A stretch of 64,000 bases of DNA. Origin: Cycas panzhihuaensis (Eukaryota; Cycadophyta). The first letter of the stretch is position 1. The number at the start of each line of letters is the position of its first letter. Where the stretch lies: positions 114,335,741 to 114,399,740 of the forward strand of contig CM041465.1 of NCBI GenBank assembly GCA_023213395.1. The letters are read 5' to 3'. Below, piece by piece: positions 45,918 through 59,022 of the stretch. A model generated the notes under the pieces. It was given only the letters and a program-made list of their open reading frames with translations, was not told the origin of the DNA and searched no databases. The translations under genes were made by a program, and so were the position numbers.

Positions 45918-46487
45918 GGTAAGGAGATGGGGGTCTCAGTCAGACGTTAAAGAAAAAAGGAGATGGCAAGGTCAATAAGTAGAGAGAAGGGAAAAGAGGT
46001 AGTAATAGGACTACAAAGCACTCGAATGGCTATGAATAAGTATCGTGAAGGATAGGAGAGTCCTAAAAAGAGGCTACCTAAAGGCAAGAGGACCGACCTA
46101 ATGGAGAGGTAGGGAATGGTGACAAAAAGAGCCCTTGTTGGGGCTCCAAAGGTTGCTAAAAGGATCGGGGCGACAACCAGAATGGGGGAGGTACTCCTTT
46201 TGGGAGCCCCAAAGGCTCGAATAGGCAATAAAAATGGATCCAGAGTGGCAAAACAAGCTAAAGGAGTATAAACATAAGTGTGTTTTGCAGCGGTGTGAAA
46301 ATTGAGATGAAATGGATCTTTAGGAGACTAAAGGGATCATCATAAATGTGCCAAAATGGTTTAAAATAGGGGTCATGGAAACAAAATAGGGGATGAACCC
46401 AGAAGGCAAAAGTGATAACGATGAGGAGATAGTCACAAAGGCTATTGCAGCAAAAAGAAAGGAGAAGGTACCCCTCAGGGCCTCCAC
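45918..46487. other. Divergent intergenic region, element C
   Basis: 570 bp between the second RNase H ORF (-) and the antisense TATA box (+), equivalent to 30373-30888 in B. No gene seen. Confidence 0.45.
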
Positions 46488-46498
46488 GTATATAAAAG
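46488..46498 (+). promoter_or_regulatory. TATA box of the element C antisense promoter
   Basis: GTATATAAAAG, followed by a leader aligned to A and B (TTCAGTTTTACGACCTC, then CTACCCAACTTTAGAGGC). About 690 bp before the ATG. Confidence 0.7.
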
Positions 46499-46934
46499 AA
46501 GGAAGACAAAAACAAGATTCAGTTTTACGACCTCATGATCGATTTAGAGCCCTTTCCTTTACCTAGCTGAGTGCTACCCAACTTTAGAGGCACACAGTAG
46601 GAGATCCAATGGTTGGATTGGAGTGAGGGGATAGTCAATACAACTTAGACGATAAGATGCTAGTGGCTAGGCCATATCTAGTGAGTGGATCGCCCCTACC
46701 CTTTCCATTTTGACATTTGAAGTTAATGGCTTTTTAAGTTTTGAGTTGGTTTTTAGGGCCCCTTAAGGGCAATTTGGGACCCTCTAAAGCCTGGTTGGGG
46801 CCCAGAGATGGGGAGGACTAGGGTATTAGGTAGCCCTAGTCCTAGTGGGCCCATCCTTGGCCCACTCTAGAAAATATTTTAGGATTTTTGGGTCTCCATC
46901 CCCTCTTTTATGGGGAGAAACAATGGCCCTATGA

Positions 46935-47031
46935 CAAAGATTGTAGTGCTACAGAGTTTGCCATGAGGCTGCTAAGGGGATACTAAAATCTCAGTGGGGC
47001 CCATGTCAAACTTTGTGGTATCATAGTTTTT
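46935..47031. promoter_or_regulatory. Two palindromes in the antisense leader of element C
   Basis: 46935-46960: arms CAAAGATTGTAG and CTACAGAGTTTG, imperfect. 47008-47031: AAACTTTGTGGTATCATAGTTTTT, flanked by TGTC and GACA that extend the inverted repeat. Confidence 0.6.
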
Positions 47032-47187
47032 GACATAGGATAGAGAAAGATAGGAAGGAAAAAGAAGAAATAGGACCCAAGAAGGTGCCAAGCTTAGACC
47101 AGAGATGCAAGAGGCATCCTAAGGGCAACTAGACAAAGCATAAGGAGTATTTGGACTGACTTTTAGGTGGTTTTACAAGTGGTTATC

Positions 47188-49069
47188 ATGGTGGACAACT
47201 ATGAGAATGTCAAAGTTACCATGATGAGCTTTATTGAGATGATTACGTAGGGCAATAATAGACACTAGGACATTGTTGGTTGCTAAAGATCATCGAGATA
47301 CCACAATATGCATTAGATCAACATCTCTTGGTGGATATAAACTCCCATTAGGACCACAAGCAGCATATCTTCCACCTTCTCTAAATGGGGGACATCATTA
47401 TTATACTAGGTGATATAAGGAGGATCCTGAGAGTATTAGTGGGAGGAACACCAGCATCACTAAGCACATTACCTAGCACAGATGTTGCTCATATAGAGTC
47501 AGCCACGTATTTCATGGGCGAAGGCATGTGGGACCGATGAGGATTTTCGGTATAGACCATGGTGATGTCTAAGATTCCTCAGGTGAGGAAGCTTATCACG
47601 TTGGGCATTCTGTTCTAGATTTCCTAAAAATAGAATTATAGGGATATACCAAGCTAGTGGATAGCCACAGTTAGAAGATGTGAGATTGGATAGAGGCTGG
47701 ATTAGGCTGCCTTAATAGTGGCAAATATAATTATATAGTTGGATGCCATTAGAGTGACAAGGAGAGGTGGCTTTTCATATTACACTCTACTTTAGTGCTG
47801 ATTTTTTGATCACTTTAGGGTGGTAGCACCACTAGGAGAGCCTCATCCTATCTCAGTGTGAGTACCCATGGTACATAGGTGGAAGACTTAGTTTAGAGGG
47901 ACCAAGGACTAGGTTCATGTTAAGCGATCAGTGGAGGCGACGTTGCTAGACCTCCTCACACTATCAGACTACACGATAAACCTATATAGTGGAGTGTGTT
48001 GGGACAGTGACGACGAGGCAGGGGAGTTAGAGGTGGTCCCAACGAAGGTGGAGGTGATGGGGCAGGCCCATCGGGAGTTATAGGTAGAGAGGCAGGTCCC
48101 TCAAGAGCTTCAAGATATGAGGCAGGTCTATCCGAAGCTATAGGAGGAGAGGAAAATCCATCTAGAGATGTAGGAGGAGGTAGGCCACTACCACGAAGGG
48201 AAAGAGAAGCAGGTAGAGCTCTTGTGGTCGTGGTGGTAATGGTGGTGGAAGCAGAGATGACGATAGCCATGGTAGGTAGAGGAGAGGATGTGGGAGAGGT
48301 CCTGACAGTACCAGAGGTAGGAGAGGTGGTACCAGAGGCTAAGGAGGGCTATCTAACAGTTGAGGGGATTCCTATGGAGGAGGTGGTCATCTGAGTCAAG
48401 TAGTCGTCCATCCTAGGAGGTGAGACACTACCCTTTCTTGACGTCTTTCGACCACTAACTACTTAGATAGCTTGCTTTGATTTGATTTTAAAGTTTGATA
48501 TATGTATATATAGACTAACATAGGGTATGTGTGATTTGACATGAGCAGCAGATATGGTGAGGTTGGTGGAGGTGGTAGTCCAGGAGATGTTCCCTCAGAT
48601 TTACATGAAGGGGCAATGCCCCATCTAGGCTAGAGAGGAGCCTCGATCGATGGGGACGTAAACGACAACATTTGTCCCATTGATTAGGGCCAGGGATATG
48701 TGGGTGGAAGAGTCCCAGGCATACCAAGTGAGGGTTGGACAGCTGTAGGGGGAGCTGGATGGGATCCACATAGAGAGGGACTAAGCAGTCATAGAGGGGG
48801 ATACTTTATAAGGTCAAGTCCAGGCCATGGAGGCTCAGGGAGGAGAATCAGTAGGTAAAGATGCAGAGAGTCGTATTTAGATTACTGTGCTATAGGAGGG
48901 ACTCTGAGGAGTGGAGGGGAAGAGTAATCATATCTATGTGTGATATGATCAGCGGGTGGAGTAGATGGCTACGAGGTTGTCATTGAGCAGGACACACATC
49001 CATATGATAGCGACGACCCTGAGGAGGCCTCAAGATGAGGGGAGTGAGGCAGGAAGCTCACAGCGGTGA
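47188..49069 (+). pseudogene. Element C antisense gene, probable plant-mobile-domain-like protein
   Basis: Exons 47188-48419 and 48552-49069. ATG at 47188 starts MVDNYENVKVTMMSFIEM and is the only one of three copies with ATG at this codon. Shifts and stops follow; recognisable parts are HIFHLL, DIRRILRVL, PSTDVAHIES, MVMSKIPQVRKLITLGILF, MVHRWKT, RSVEATLLDLLTLSDY and an acidic run DSDDEAGE. Exon 2 has VQEMFPQIYMKGQCPI and a decayed heptad region, ending GSEAGSSQR then TGA. The most decayed copy. Confidence 0.68.
48420..48551 (+). other. Intron of the element C antisense gene (132 bp)
   Basis: Donor GGAG|GTGAGACACTACCC and acceptor ATGAGCAGCAG|A. Placement of the acceptor at 48551 rather than 48548 follows alignment of the next bases with A. 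Confidence 0.7.
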
Positions 49070-49924
49070 CAGAGGAGCCTAGGAGGCATGTGATCTCCTA
49101 AGGAGGGGTCACGCCATCTAAGAGATGATACCCCCTGAAAGCAGGGGCACCAAGGAGTAGGATGTATGACTAGTTTTGACTAGGAAAGCATTGGAAATTT
49201 AGGGAGTTGCCATATATTGACACATGATTGTACTACTCCTTGCAAGGATTCCAGCTTCCTGAGAATGATGTACTATATGGCTTTGTATGATGTGATTCAT
49301 TATATATATAGATGGGGGCCCATTGGCACCCCATTTGATCTGTGATGATGGTTCTATGATGTTGTATTTGTTGTTTATTTGTTTATATATTTATGTGTAT
49401 ATGGATATTGGTGTATGGGTGCATGAGAGGCTATACATCATGATGATTTTAGTTGATTATTATATGGGTTTTGTTATTAGATCACTTGGGTGGCACCTAC
49501 ACTTCCATTCATGTGGGACCACACTTATAGCGTCTACACACGGACACCATGAGTGTAGGTGATAGACACATGTGAGGCTAAGAGATAGAGAGTCATGCAT
49601 ATCTGTCGAAGGAGCATAGTGGATATTCAAAAGAAGCAACGATGAAGAGAGAGTACAAGTACTCAATCATGCAGCCCTAGTTGGGGTACGTTTCCGAGCT
49701 CAGGAGCGATGGAAGCACACACATCCAACTAGGAGGGAAGGTTTTCCTCAGGAGGGAAACAAAAGATGCCATAGGAAGAACTATAAATATAGGGAAACCA
49801 CCCTAAGTTGCCATTCCACCTATGGTTAGGGGGAATGGAGGCATGCTTAGAGGGGTAGTTTAGGCTCAATTTGGAGTGAGGAGAGAGAAGTCAGCATGCC
49901 TGGTCTACTCAGGAGTAGGGATAG
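49070..49924. other. Convergent 3' region, element C
   Basis: About 855 bp with no gene, equivalent to 33344-34131 in B. Confidence 0.45.
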
Positions 49925-51100
49925 TCACACGTAGAATTTCTTTAGGAATTTATTGTTGATGACTTTTTCAAACTAAAGACCCTCTATGGTTGTAATCCTA
50001 TAGGCATCATTGTCGAGGCTTTCGAGAATGATAAAAGGACCAAGCCATTTAGGTCTAAATTTGGACAAGTAATCATGGAGATATTCCAACTTGAGGATGT
50101 GGTCCCTGGGATGTAAAGGATAGGGCTGAAGACATTTGTCATACATTCTTCACGCCCTATCTTTAGAGGTCAGATTTGATTGATACACGGTCAAGCACTT
50201 CTCATCTAAAGCTTCAAGGTTTAGGAGGCAGGCCTGACAGTAGGACTCCTCATCAACAAGACCCCGAAGGGAAACCTGCAAGGAAGGGATTTCAACCTCC
50301 AATAAGAGGACCACCTTAGTTCCATACACAAGGGAGAATAGGGTCATCCCTGTAGCTATGCAGATGGAAGTACAGTACGCCCATAGGGTAAAAGGAAGTT
50401 AAAGATGCCAATCTTTTTAAGATTAGGCAACGATTTTCTTTAGGATGTTTATGAGAGTTTTGTTAATAGATTCTATTTAGCTATTGGCTTAGGGGTAATA
50501 GGGAGATGAAGTTTTATGAGATATCCTAAATCTCTCACAAAGTTCATCCATTTCCTTATTACAAAAGGGGGTTCTATTATCTATGATCAAGACATCAGGA
50601 ACCCTAAATCGATATATAATATACTAGCAGACAAAAGTATCTATCATCTTAGTAGGGGTAGAGGACAGGGGGACCACTTTGGCCTATTTAGTAAAGTATT
50701 TTATTGTAGTGAAGATGAACTTATGTCGTGATGAAGAAGGTCGGGTTATGGCCCCAATGAGGTCTAATCCTCATTGAGAGAAAGGCCATGAAGATATAAC
50801 AGGGTGCAAGGCCTCTAAAGGCAAATGAATGACATTGGCATGCTCTTAACACCTATGACATCGTAAGGCATAGGCATAGGCATCCTTAAAGAGGGACGGC
50901 CAATAATAACCCATGTGAAGGATCCTTTAGGCCATGGATTGGCCCCCAAAATGGCCCCTACAAATGCTGCTATGGCATTCATGAAGTATATGGCCTACCT
51001 TGTTGGGATTGACACAGCGGAGGAGTATCCCATCGAAAGACCTCTTGTACAATACCTCTTCCATGAGGAAGTATTGCCTAGTAGTAGCCTAAATGCATGA
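49925..51100 (-). pseudogene. Element C integrase
   Basis: Minus strand: FSLVYGTKVVLLLEVEIPSLQVSLRGL near 50340-50260, end FEKVINNKFLKKFYV with TGA at 49925. The zinc-binding and core regions (around 50900-50450) are recognisable by alignment with B but have several stops. Confidence 0.82.
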
Positions 51101-51780
51101 CCTAACCTTTTCAATAGGATCAGGACGATACTGCTACTCAGCGAGGTATCGTACAATATCCTCATACCACTCACTATCGGTCAATGGATGGGGAGACGAG
51201 TTTTGAATAGAAACAATAGGCTCATCTGGCAAGGAGTCATCAATAGGAGTGTTAGAAGGGTTGGGGATGGGGGTATCGGTTAGGTGTTTAGCAACGACCA
51301 TCCCCTTCTTCAATTTTCTGTTAACAATTTGGAGATCAAATTCCTGAAGGAGGATGGCCCACTTGCCAGTCCTACCTATCAAGTCAAATCAGGTTAGCAA
51401 ATACCTTAAGGGATCAGATTGGATAATCACTCAAGTAGTGTTTCTAAGAAAGTAGTATCTAAACTTCTTAGTGGCATGTACCAAGGTGAGGCACTCCTTC
51501 TCAGTAGGGGAGTAGTTAAGTTCAATAACAACTAGGGTGCAACTGATAAAGTATATGGCTCTCTCCGTTCATGGCCCTTAAGGACTCATTGGTGGCCGAG
51601 GTGTAAAGGATGAATGGTCTATCAAAGAGAGGGGGCACCAAAGTTAAGGCAGAAGCCAAGGCTCTCTTGAGCTCCTCAAAGGCTTCCTAGGTCTTCAGAG
51701 ATCAAGAGAATATGGCCCCTTTCTTTAATAGGTTAGTGAAAGGTTTTGCATTTATGGTGAAGTTCACCAAGAAATTCCTA
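51101..51780 (-). pseudogene. Element C RT-linked RNase H
   Basis: Minus strand part GKWAILLQEFDLQIVNRKLK near 51370-51300 and upstream RNase H sequence aligned with B 35400-36044. Short deletions, for example near 51570 where B has additional sequence. Confidence 0.72.
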
Positions 51781-52922
51781 AAAAAGCCTAATCTACCCAA
51801 GAATGACTTGATTTGTCATTGGGTCTTGGGGAGAGGCATGTCAACAATGGCCTTGACTTTGTCAGGATCAATCTAGATCCCTTGTTTCGAAACAAGAAAA
51901 CTAAGGAGTTTGCTAGCTGTCATGGCAAACACATATTTAAGAGGGTTTAAGATCACGTGGTATTTGCGACATCAGGTGAAGATAACTCACAAATCGTTAG
52001 GATGGTGGGTCCTAATACACAAGAGGCTCATCATGTCATCCATGAAAACCTCAAGGGTTTTATTAATGAGGTCATGAAAGATAAATTTCATAACCCTTTG
52101 ATAAGTGAAACCTATATTCTTGAGCCCAAAGGGCATCACTTTATAAGTGAAGGTGCCCCAAGGAGTGGTGAAGGCCATTTTTTGACGGTCTTCGGAGGAG
52201 ATCTGAATCTGGTTGTATCCAGAGAAGTCATCCATGAGGGACATGACTTTGAATCTAGCAGTTTGATTAATGATCTGATTGATGAAGGGAAGAGGAAAGT
52301 TATCTTTGGGACATGCATTATTGATGTCATGAAATTCAATACATATCTGAATCGTCTCATTCTTTTTAGCAACAAGAATGATGTTCGAGACCCACTTGGA
52401 GAAGTCGATGGAAGTGATTAACCTCACGTTTAGGAGTTTCTCATCTTTCATCTTCATGGCAGCTAAATGTTTAGGATGAAGAGGGCATTGCTTTTACTAC
52501 ACAGGGCAAGCACCCAAAATGGTAGTGAGGTTATGGGTGACAATAGAAGGGTCTATTCCGTTCATGTCAGAGTAGTCCCATGTGAAGACATCACAAAATT
52601 CCTAGAAAAGATGGGTATATTCCTTTATTTCTTCAAGCGAACATTATGTTGCCATCTTGATAACCTTACTAGGAGCAAGGATGATGTCCTCGGTTGTCCC
52701 CATACATATGGCATTCCCTTCCTTGAAGTAAAGGGAGGCTCGGTCAATAGGAGGGGCCAAAGAAAAAGAAGATGGGTTTGGGTCAGCTAAGGGTGACCCA
52801 ATGGCTAAGATCTTCTGGTGACCAAGTTTATGGTGACTAGGAGGGAGATTGGATGCAAAGCTTACTAAGTGCTCTAGTAAGGCCTCGTCATCCTCAAAGC
52901 AGTCTATCCCATAGATAATCAC
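51781..52922 (-). pseudogene. Element C reverse transcriptase
   Basis: An open stretch 52457-51987 carries SNIILVAKKNETIQICIEFHD, NACPKDNFPLPFINQIIN, FSGYNQIQISSEDRQKMAF and VFMDDMM near 52040, so the YMDD-type catalytic pair is intact. The N-terminal extension (52922-52644) holds GHQKILAIGSPLAD and the AICMGTTEDIILAP part shared with B. Confidence 0.85.
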
Positions 52923-53149
52923 ACTTTAAGAAGATAAGGGGTGAGGAGTAGAAGGAGCGGTAGGGCTACAACAATCTATCCACCACTCCACATAGTCAAA
53001 AGGCTCTTCAGAAGAGTCGGAAGGTGACCTCTTATGATAGGTGACAAGAGGTTCCCTCGCCTCATCGCTCGTAAAGGGTGATGAAGTGGGAGATAAACTG
53101 ATATAGGAAATCGCACAAGAAACAAGAGCAATGACATGACTCTGGAGGA

Positions 53150-54280
53150 GGACTAGGCTCCTCGATGGAAGAGGTTTTAGGTCAAGACCTAAAACTAAGA
53201 GAGTGCCCCCTACTCACATTCAAGAGGGAGATGGGATGAGTGAGGTCCTCATCCTCATTGTCAAACTCATCATCGTTAAGAATGACAAGGTACCCATAAC
53301 TCCCTATACTAATAGGGGCGAAACAGATAAGGTTCAAGGAAAAAGGGGAAGGGCCTTCTTCCAGATAAGGCGAACCAAGAACATTGATAGAGCAAGTGGA
53401 AACATAGGAAAATGGGCCCTTATCATCCTTTTCCTAGTCATGTACCACTTGATGAGGTTGATGGGATTGTTTAGTGGGAGGAGGCTCGCAGGAGATGATC
53501 TTTATTTGCCCCTCATGGATCAATTTATGTTGCCTACAATGGGACGAGCACACAGCTCCCATTTGGTCGAGCCATGGGCATCCCAATAAGAGGTTGTAGT
53601 CCACATCTACATCAAGGACTGTGATATTAGTAAGGATAATTTTGTCCTTGAGAGTGAGGAGAATATAAACTGACCCCAAGGGCATCTTCTCACTACCATC
53701 CTAGCCTTAATAATGCCACGGGACCAATTCGAGGGTCGATATGCCTAATTCTTGCATGATGCATAAGGACATAGAATTGATGGAAGAATCATTGTCTACA
53801 ATGGTCCTTCAAAGGGTGGATTTAGGTGTGTCTATGCATATGATGAAGGGGTAGTGCCATTAACATTTCCTTTCACCAATTAGGGGGATATCTTTAACAT
53901 CAAACAAAATGATAGGTTTACGGCTTGGAGCAACATCCAAGGCATGAACCGAAGTGTCAACCAACCTTAAAGTTTCTAGGAGAAGGGTATGTTGCTCTGG
54001 ATAGCTTCTCAAGACATCCATCATGGACATCCCTGTAGCCATAGTGTGAAGCTCATCAATGATAGAGAAGGGCTTCCCCTTCGCAGTAGGTTGGGGAAGC
54101 ACCCTTCGAAAATCATAATGATTAGGGTGCACGGGAATGGTCTTGGGAAGTCGGGAGATCTCTGAAGGAGGGATCTCCAGAGGAGGATCGAGATGAGGAG
54201 CAGAAGAAGCATTGGTTGCTTCTTTGGCTGCTTGGGACTAGGTCAAGGTCTATAAGGGTGTGGTCTCAAGTATTTAAATA
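53150..54280 (-). pseudogene. Element C protease and pol linker
   Basis: Segment HYDFRRVLPQPTAKGKPFSI near 54120, protease start TIVDNDSSINSM near 53800 (Gly of the DxG motif changed to Asp), GSEKMPLGSVYILLTL and YNLLLGCPWLDQMGAV near 53570. Linker continues to about 53150. Confidence 0.78.
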
Positions 54281-56660
54281 ACTCTCTTTCCCTTGTTTTG
54301 GGATTAAGAGGGGGAAGGAATTCAATGGTGATTGGGGGAACTGAAATAAGAAGAAGAGTTCCTTACACCCTTCCCTTTAGCTTGCGCAAGGCAAGGGTTG
54401 GGGCATCTTCCTCTATTTCAATTCCCTTTTTGTTAAGTGTTACGATCACATTCCCCATGTTTGAAGAAATGATCCTTGTAGACGGGTTGGTCTAGATTGG
54501 GTCTAGACAGCCATCTAAGGGAGGAGTCATGATGTGGAGTGGCTTTGGGGTGCTAGGCCCTACATTATGAGTCCTTATGAAAACATTCCCTATGAACGGA
54601 ACACCACTTCTTCTCTAAGGAAAAGTCCATCTTCCTTGTTTGAGAAGGTTGGGTATTACTGCCCTTGGGAGGTGCGGCTTGAGAAGCTTGGTGGACAGGT
54701 TTATGGAAAATGGGCGACAAAGGGACTTGGAGTTTAAGATCCTTCATCATACATTTAAAAGAATGTATAACAGAGGGTAAGGGGTCTAAGGTCTTCTCTG
54801 TCAGATGAGATGAAGACCTAGGAGGTTGTTAGATTTTGGTATTACGGGTGGAGGAGGTACCTCATGCCGTTGTGAGGACCTAAGAGGCTTCTTGAGACTC
54901 GCTTGGATCTTAATGGCCTCAAGAGCCAATCACTTAGTTATGGTAGGGTCGCATGTTATCACCCCTATCTTGAGGACTTCAACATGGACTTCAGGGCGAA
55001 GAGTATTGACAAAAAGATCTTTCTTTAACTCTTCAAGCAAGGTTGCCTTCATGGAGTGGAGAAGCTCAAGGAAACATCTCATAAAGTCATGATTCATCTC
55101 ATCGTGACCTTGTTTAAGAGACAAGAAAGCCTTCATTCTACTCTCGAACGGACGAGCTACATCAAAATAATTAACAACTTCATCAACAAGTTATTCAAAC
55201 AAGTGGATAGAGTGTGTGGGAAGGTGATAGAATGACTTGAGGGCATCGCCTTAGAGAGAGCGTAGGAAGAGTTTCATTAGAATGTGGTAATATGGCCAAT
55301 AATCAATGCATGCCATATAGAAACTTCAAACATGCTCCATTAGGTCTCGCAAGAAGGTCCCATCAAATTTGGGGACCTCAGGAGGGTGAGGCAGTAAGTT
55401 AGTTCTTAGTGCCTTAATGTGTAAAGGAGTTTATCTATAATCTATGAAGGGGTGTGCCCTTGATTAGACCATAGGATCAACAGAAGATGGAGGAGAAGCT
55501 AGGCAAGGTTGCCTGAACCCTCCTTGGGAGACTTGGTTTAGAAGGGGATACATACTTCCTCCTATTTAGTGGGAGGGAACTAATCCCACATTCGAAGGGA
55601 TTGTAAGAGGAGTAGATGGGTATAAGGGACCCATCCCTCCTTGAGGATATGCCTCTTATTAAAACGGGGCTTGAGAGGGGGTGCCTTGGGAGGGGGCTTG
55701 CCCTCCTTACGAAGGTGTTACATAAGGAGCATAAAAAGATGGGATAAAAGGGTGTGGAACTAGATTTTTCCCATATGGGCCACCTGTAGGTGGTGTGATG
55801 CCATAAAGATGCAAAGCATCCACTCCATAAACAAGAAGGGGATTCCCCTTACCATGTCCCTATGGTTAGGAAGTATATCCCAGGAGCACGTAAAGGGAAG
55901 GATCCCTAGGTTGAGTTTGGGAATATGTGGGGATTAGTTCCACGTGACTAGAAGTAGGGGGATATGTGGGTCCCCTAGATCTAATAATAGGTGGACAGAC
56001 TACGGTCAGTTGGGGCATAGTTGTTTGGCTAGAGGGGGGCATAATCAACCCAAGTTGTGAAGAGGGTATGCCTCAAGTGGTCCCTAAGGAATATAGACCA
56101 TAAGGAGAGGAAGACACAATGAGGGATGCCCTCGTTGTGGGTAAGGGAGTCAAACGGGATGGATGTGGAAGTGTAGATGTGGAGGAAGGAAGCATTATGC
56201 TTTACAAGATGCTATCCAATAACTTAGAACATCATTGGAGGCTAGCTACTTGGAAGAATTGGTTAAGCACTTCCACTATGTCTGTAGGAGGGGTATCTAC
56301 CTGATCATATAAGGTCAAAGCGTTCTCATATAAAGCGGACCCCACAGGACATTCCTCATGAGGATCACCAATAAGATGGTGATACTCCAAGGGAGAAGAT
56401 GCTTCCACTTTATGAATGGAGAGGTGATGGACTTGCAGGTGTTCTTAGTCACCCAAGTAGAAGATAAGGTCCTCACCCTCTTGGGTGGACCCTTGGAAAG
56501 AAGTGGGTGGTTGGTGGGCCTTGGAGACATAGGTGTGATATGCCCAATTTGAAGGAAATCCTTCCATGGCTGATTCAAAATATGACAATAGAAGGGGATA
56601 GTGAGGGAAGTCTTTGAACGAAGGAGGAAGGCCTCATAAACAACAAGAAAATCATCGCAT
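54281..56660 (-). pseudogene. Element C gag
   Basis: ATG at 56660 with GLPPSFKDFPHYPL, MEGFPSNWAYHTYV near 56570; Pro-rich middle with GGPYGKNLVPHPF; capsid-like LMKLFLRSL, SLKQGHDEMNHDFMRCF near 55110; zinc-binding WCSVHRECFHKDS near 54600. More than ten stops. The part from 55198 upward is duplicated at 57843-58864. Confidence 0.83.
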
Positions 56661-56798
56661 ATAAGTCTCTTCTAAGGTTTGGAAGAAAAAGAGATGGTAA
56701 AATGATAAGCATTGGGGGCTACCCAATGAATCAAAGAGAGCTACTGAAAGAGAGGTAGCACTAACAGATCAAGAAAAATGATAGACCCCCTACTAACT

Positions 56799-56818
56799 AG
56801 TCCCTAATATGGTCACTA
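56799..56818 (-). other. Primer binding site, element C proximal copy
   Basis: TAGTGACCATATTAGGGACT, two C/G-to-T/A differences from B. Lies next to the LTR fragment, one base from its end. Confidence 0.75.
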
Positions 56819-56819
56819 A

Positions 56820-57842
56820 TAGAATCACACCTCTGGGGGTCATCAGATTAGGAGAGATTAGGCCAACACAACTAACAACGTTTTGGCTAAGGATCTATAA
56901 GAATAAGGAAGAATGATCACCCACAAAAGGCATTCATACATCGAAACATAGGTTTGAGGACTCGCAAATGGTACACAAGCTCCCTTCCAGGTAAATACCT
57001 CCTCGATTCAAAGTTGGGGCAAAAGAAGGATCTCCTCAGTTTCTCAAGTAACCTCTAAAAGGACACTCCCATCTTAGATGACTAAGAAAAGAGGGTTAAG
57101 GTGAAGGTGCACCTCTTCTCATGAAGAGGGTATGAGCAAAAAGAGTCTTAACCAAAGGGAGAAGAGGCTCTCTCATAAGCCATGAGTGGCTAGCAGCATG
57201 AGTGAATGAGGAAGGAGTCAAGTTGAAGGACCAACTTCAGACTAAAGGTGAAGACAAGGGAGACTTTGCTAAAGAGAGAAAAGATGACCTTGAGAGGAGG
57301 CACCCTCAAGGTGCTACACCTAAAACAGGGGTTAAGTGCAGGAGATAAAACAAGGTATATTATTCCTAAGTTTATGTTTGTTATGTAGCAAGGTAATGTA
57401 GGAATATGAGTTGTTGTTTTTTGTATTTTGTTTCTTAATAGTAAGGAAAATAAACTCAAAAGAAATAATGCACTCACTCTCTCTTTCCTAAGTACTAACC
57501 TCCCTCTCTTTATCTTTCATAAACATGGGAAAAAGAATAACAAGCAAGCAAACAAGGAAAAGAATACGTGCATGAAATGCAAACCCACCCAATAATATGC
57601 AAGAGAGGAGGAAGGTATAAATAGAAAGATGCATGACCTACATCACCCAAATCCTAGTAGAAACAAGGGTTTAGGTGAGAGAGGGAATGAGTAGTTGGAG
57701 AAAGGTAACACCTATTGATGCGAGTTAACTAATTTCCCTCTATGCATCTAAATGAGACAAGCAATAGCAACCAATAAAAAGCAAGCTTTATATTCCTTTT
57801 ATTTTTCCAATTTCATTTGGGAGCAAAAAAAATGGGAGATGG
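56820..57842 (-). repeat. Element C LTR fragment (3' third of an LTR)
   Basis: Aligns with 24945-25930 and with the first kilobase of 59023-62264. It breaks off at 57842 in the purine-rich 'ggagcaaaaaaaatggg' and joins gag sequence, so it is not a full LTR. Confidence 0.82.
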
Positions 57843-59022
57843 AACAAGTGGATAGAGTGTCTAGAAAAGTGATAGAATGACTTGAGGGCATCTCCTTACA
57901 GAGAGCATGGGAAGAGTTTCATTAGAATGTGGTCATATAGCTAATAATCGATGCATGCCATAGAGAAACTTCTAATATGCTCTGTTGGGTCTTACGAGGA
58001 GGTCCTATCAAATTTGGGGACCTTGGGAGGGTGAGGCAGTAAGTTAGTTCTTAGTGCCTCAATGTATAAAGGATTTGATCTATAATCCATGAAGGGGTAT
58101 GCCCTTGATTGGACCATAGGATCAATGAAAGATGGAGGAGAATCTAGGTAAGGTTGCCTGAATCCTACTTGGGAGACTTTGTTCAGAAGGGGATATACAC
58201 TTCCTCCTATTTAGTAGGAGGAAACTAATCCCATATTCGAAGGGATTAGAAGAGGAGTGGATGGGTATGAAGGACCCATCCCTCCTTAAGGATATGCCTC
58301 TTATTGAAAGGGAGCTTGAGAGGGGGTGACTTGGGAGGGGGCTTGCCCTCCTTGTGAAGATGCTACATAAGAAGGAGTATAAGAAGATGGGATAGAAGGG
58401 TGTGAAACCAGATTTTGCCCATATGGGCCACCTGTAGGTGGCATGATACCATACAGATGTAAAGGATCTACTCCATAAATAGGAATGTGATTCCCCTTAC
58501 CATGCCCCTATGATTGGGAAGTATATCTTAGGGGCACGTAAAGGGAAGGATCCCTAGGTTGAGTTTAGGAATACGTGGGGATTAGTCCCACATGAATAGA
58601 AGTAGGGGGATCAAGTAATAGACTTAGGAATAGAAGTTGCGGGTGCTCTTGGTCACCCAAGTAGAAGATAGGGTCTTCACCCTCTTAGGTGGACCCTTGG
58701 AAAGAAGTGGGTGGTTGGTGGGCCTTAGAGACATAGGCATGATATGCCTAATCTGAAGGAAATCCTTCCATGGCTGATTTAAAATCTAACAATATAAGGG
58801 GATAGTAAGAGGAGTCTTCGAATGAAGGAGGAAGGCCTCGTAAACGATGAGAAAATCATTGCATATAATCTCTCCTAAGGGTTGGAAGAAAAAGAGATGG
58901 TAAAATGACAAGCATTGGGGCCTGCCTAATAAATTGAGGAGAGCAACCAAAAGAAAGGTAGCACTAACAAATCGAGGAAAATGATAGATCCCCTACTGAC
59001 TAGTCTCCAGTATGGTCACTAG
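57843..59022 (-). pseudogene. Duplicated leader and gag start of element C
   Basis: Second copy of the sequence at 55198-56819: ATG at 58864 followed by FSHRLRGLPPSFEDS, ending in the capsid-like part at the 57843 junction. Compared with the first copy it lacks about 460 bp (the equivalent of 55962-56427), with a short filler near 58618-58645. It is read from the full 5' LTR and can only give a truncated Gag. Confidence 0.8.
59002..59021 (-). other. Primer binding site, element C distal copy
   Basis: TAGTGACCATACTGGAGACT, next to the end of the full 5' LTR. Confidence 0.75.

Noticed and set aside
51957-52421. Open frame of 154 codons on the plus strand in element C
   Set aside because: It is the opposite-strand shadow of the RT open frame 52457-51987.
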